5,470 bases of DNA from Clostridia bacterium (GTDB lineage Bacteria > Bacillota > Clostridia > Oscillospirales > Butyricicoccaceae): contig CAAFJY010000136.1 of NCBI GenBank assembly GCA_900763355.1, positions 1-5,470 on the forward strand. The letters are read 5' to 3'. The position numbers and the translations under genes are program-made. The notes under the pieces are model-generated. The model saw only the letters and a program-made list of their open reading frames with translations, did no database searches and was not told where the DNA came from. Position 1 is the stretch's first letter, and the number at the start of each line of letters is the position of its first letter. Of the stretch, positions 5,434-5,470 are shown one piece after another.

Positions 5434-5462
5434 ATTGTAGCACAGTTCTCTGGAAAAGGCAA
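5434..5462 (-). promoter_or_regulatory. Promoter of the AEC transporter pair
   Basis: An extended -10 (TGCTACAAT; hexamer TACAAT 5439-5434) lies 17 bases from a partial -35 TTGCCT (5462-5457, four of six consensus bases). The predicted start near A5427 gives an untranslated leader of about 69 bases before ATG 5358. No gene is visible in the remaining bases to the window edge. Confidence 0.7.
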
Positions 5463-5470
5463 AAGGAACC

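Overview
The window carries six protein genes plus one very short leader-peptide gene, all on the minus strand, so it reads biologically from right to left. The DNA is GC-rich, with canonical sigma-A-type promoters, strong AGGAGG-like ribosome binding sites, U-tract terminators and a short lipoprotein signal. This fits a GC-rich member of the Bacillota (Clostridia), possibly a gut Oscillospirales/Flavonifractor-like lineage. The lineage is an inference from style, not from a marker gene.

Right part (about 5470 to 3386): a self-contained two-gene unit. A promoter near the window edge (-35 at 5462-5457, -10 at 5439-5434) precedes two tandem paralogous AEC-family (auxin efflux carrier / Mem_trans) membrane transporters, at 4408-5358 and 3448-4395, 12 bases apart. 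They align without a gap at about 56% identity by hand count. A strong hairpin terminator (3423-3396) closes the unit. Their substrate cannot be told from sequence.

Centre (about 3341 to 3049): the most interesting part. A near-consensus promoter (TTGACA-N17-TATCCT) drives a leader RNA of about 220 nt. The leader has a well-placed Shine-Dalgarno, a 26-codon ORF with four consecutive Cys codons (all TGT), and a perfect 10-bp intrinsic terminator. A segment of the ORF just after the Cys run can pair with the 5' arm of that terminator. This is the layout of a ribosome-mediated transcription attenuator that senses charged tRNA-Cys.

Left part (3048 to 17): the controlled operon, in the order permease, permease, ATPase, substrate-binding lipoprotein, then an intrinsic terminator. 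It is a complete polar amino acid uptake (PAAT) ABC importer. The binding protein resembles the CjaA-type cysteine-binding branch, which agrees with the Cys codons in the leader. The combined reading is a cysteine/cystine (or related sulfur amino acid) importer whose transcription continues past the leader terminator when Cys-tRNA is scarce and stops early when cysteine is plentiful.
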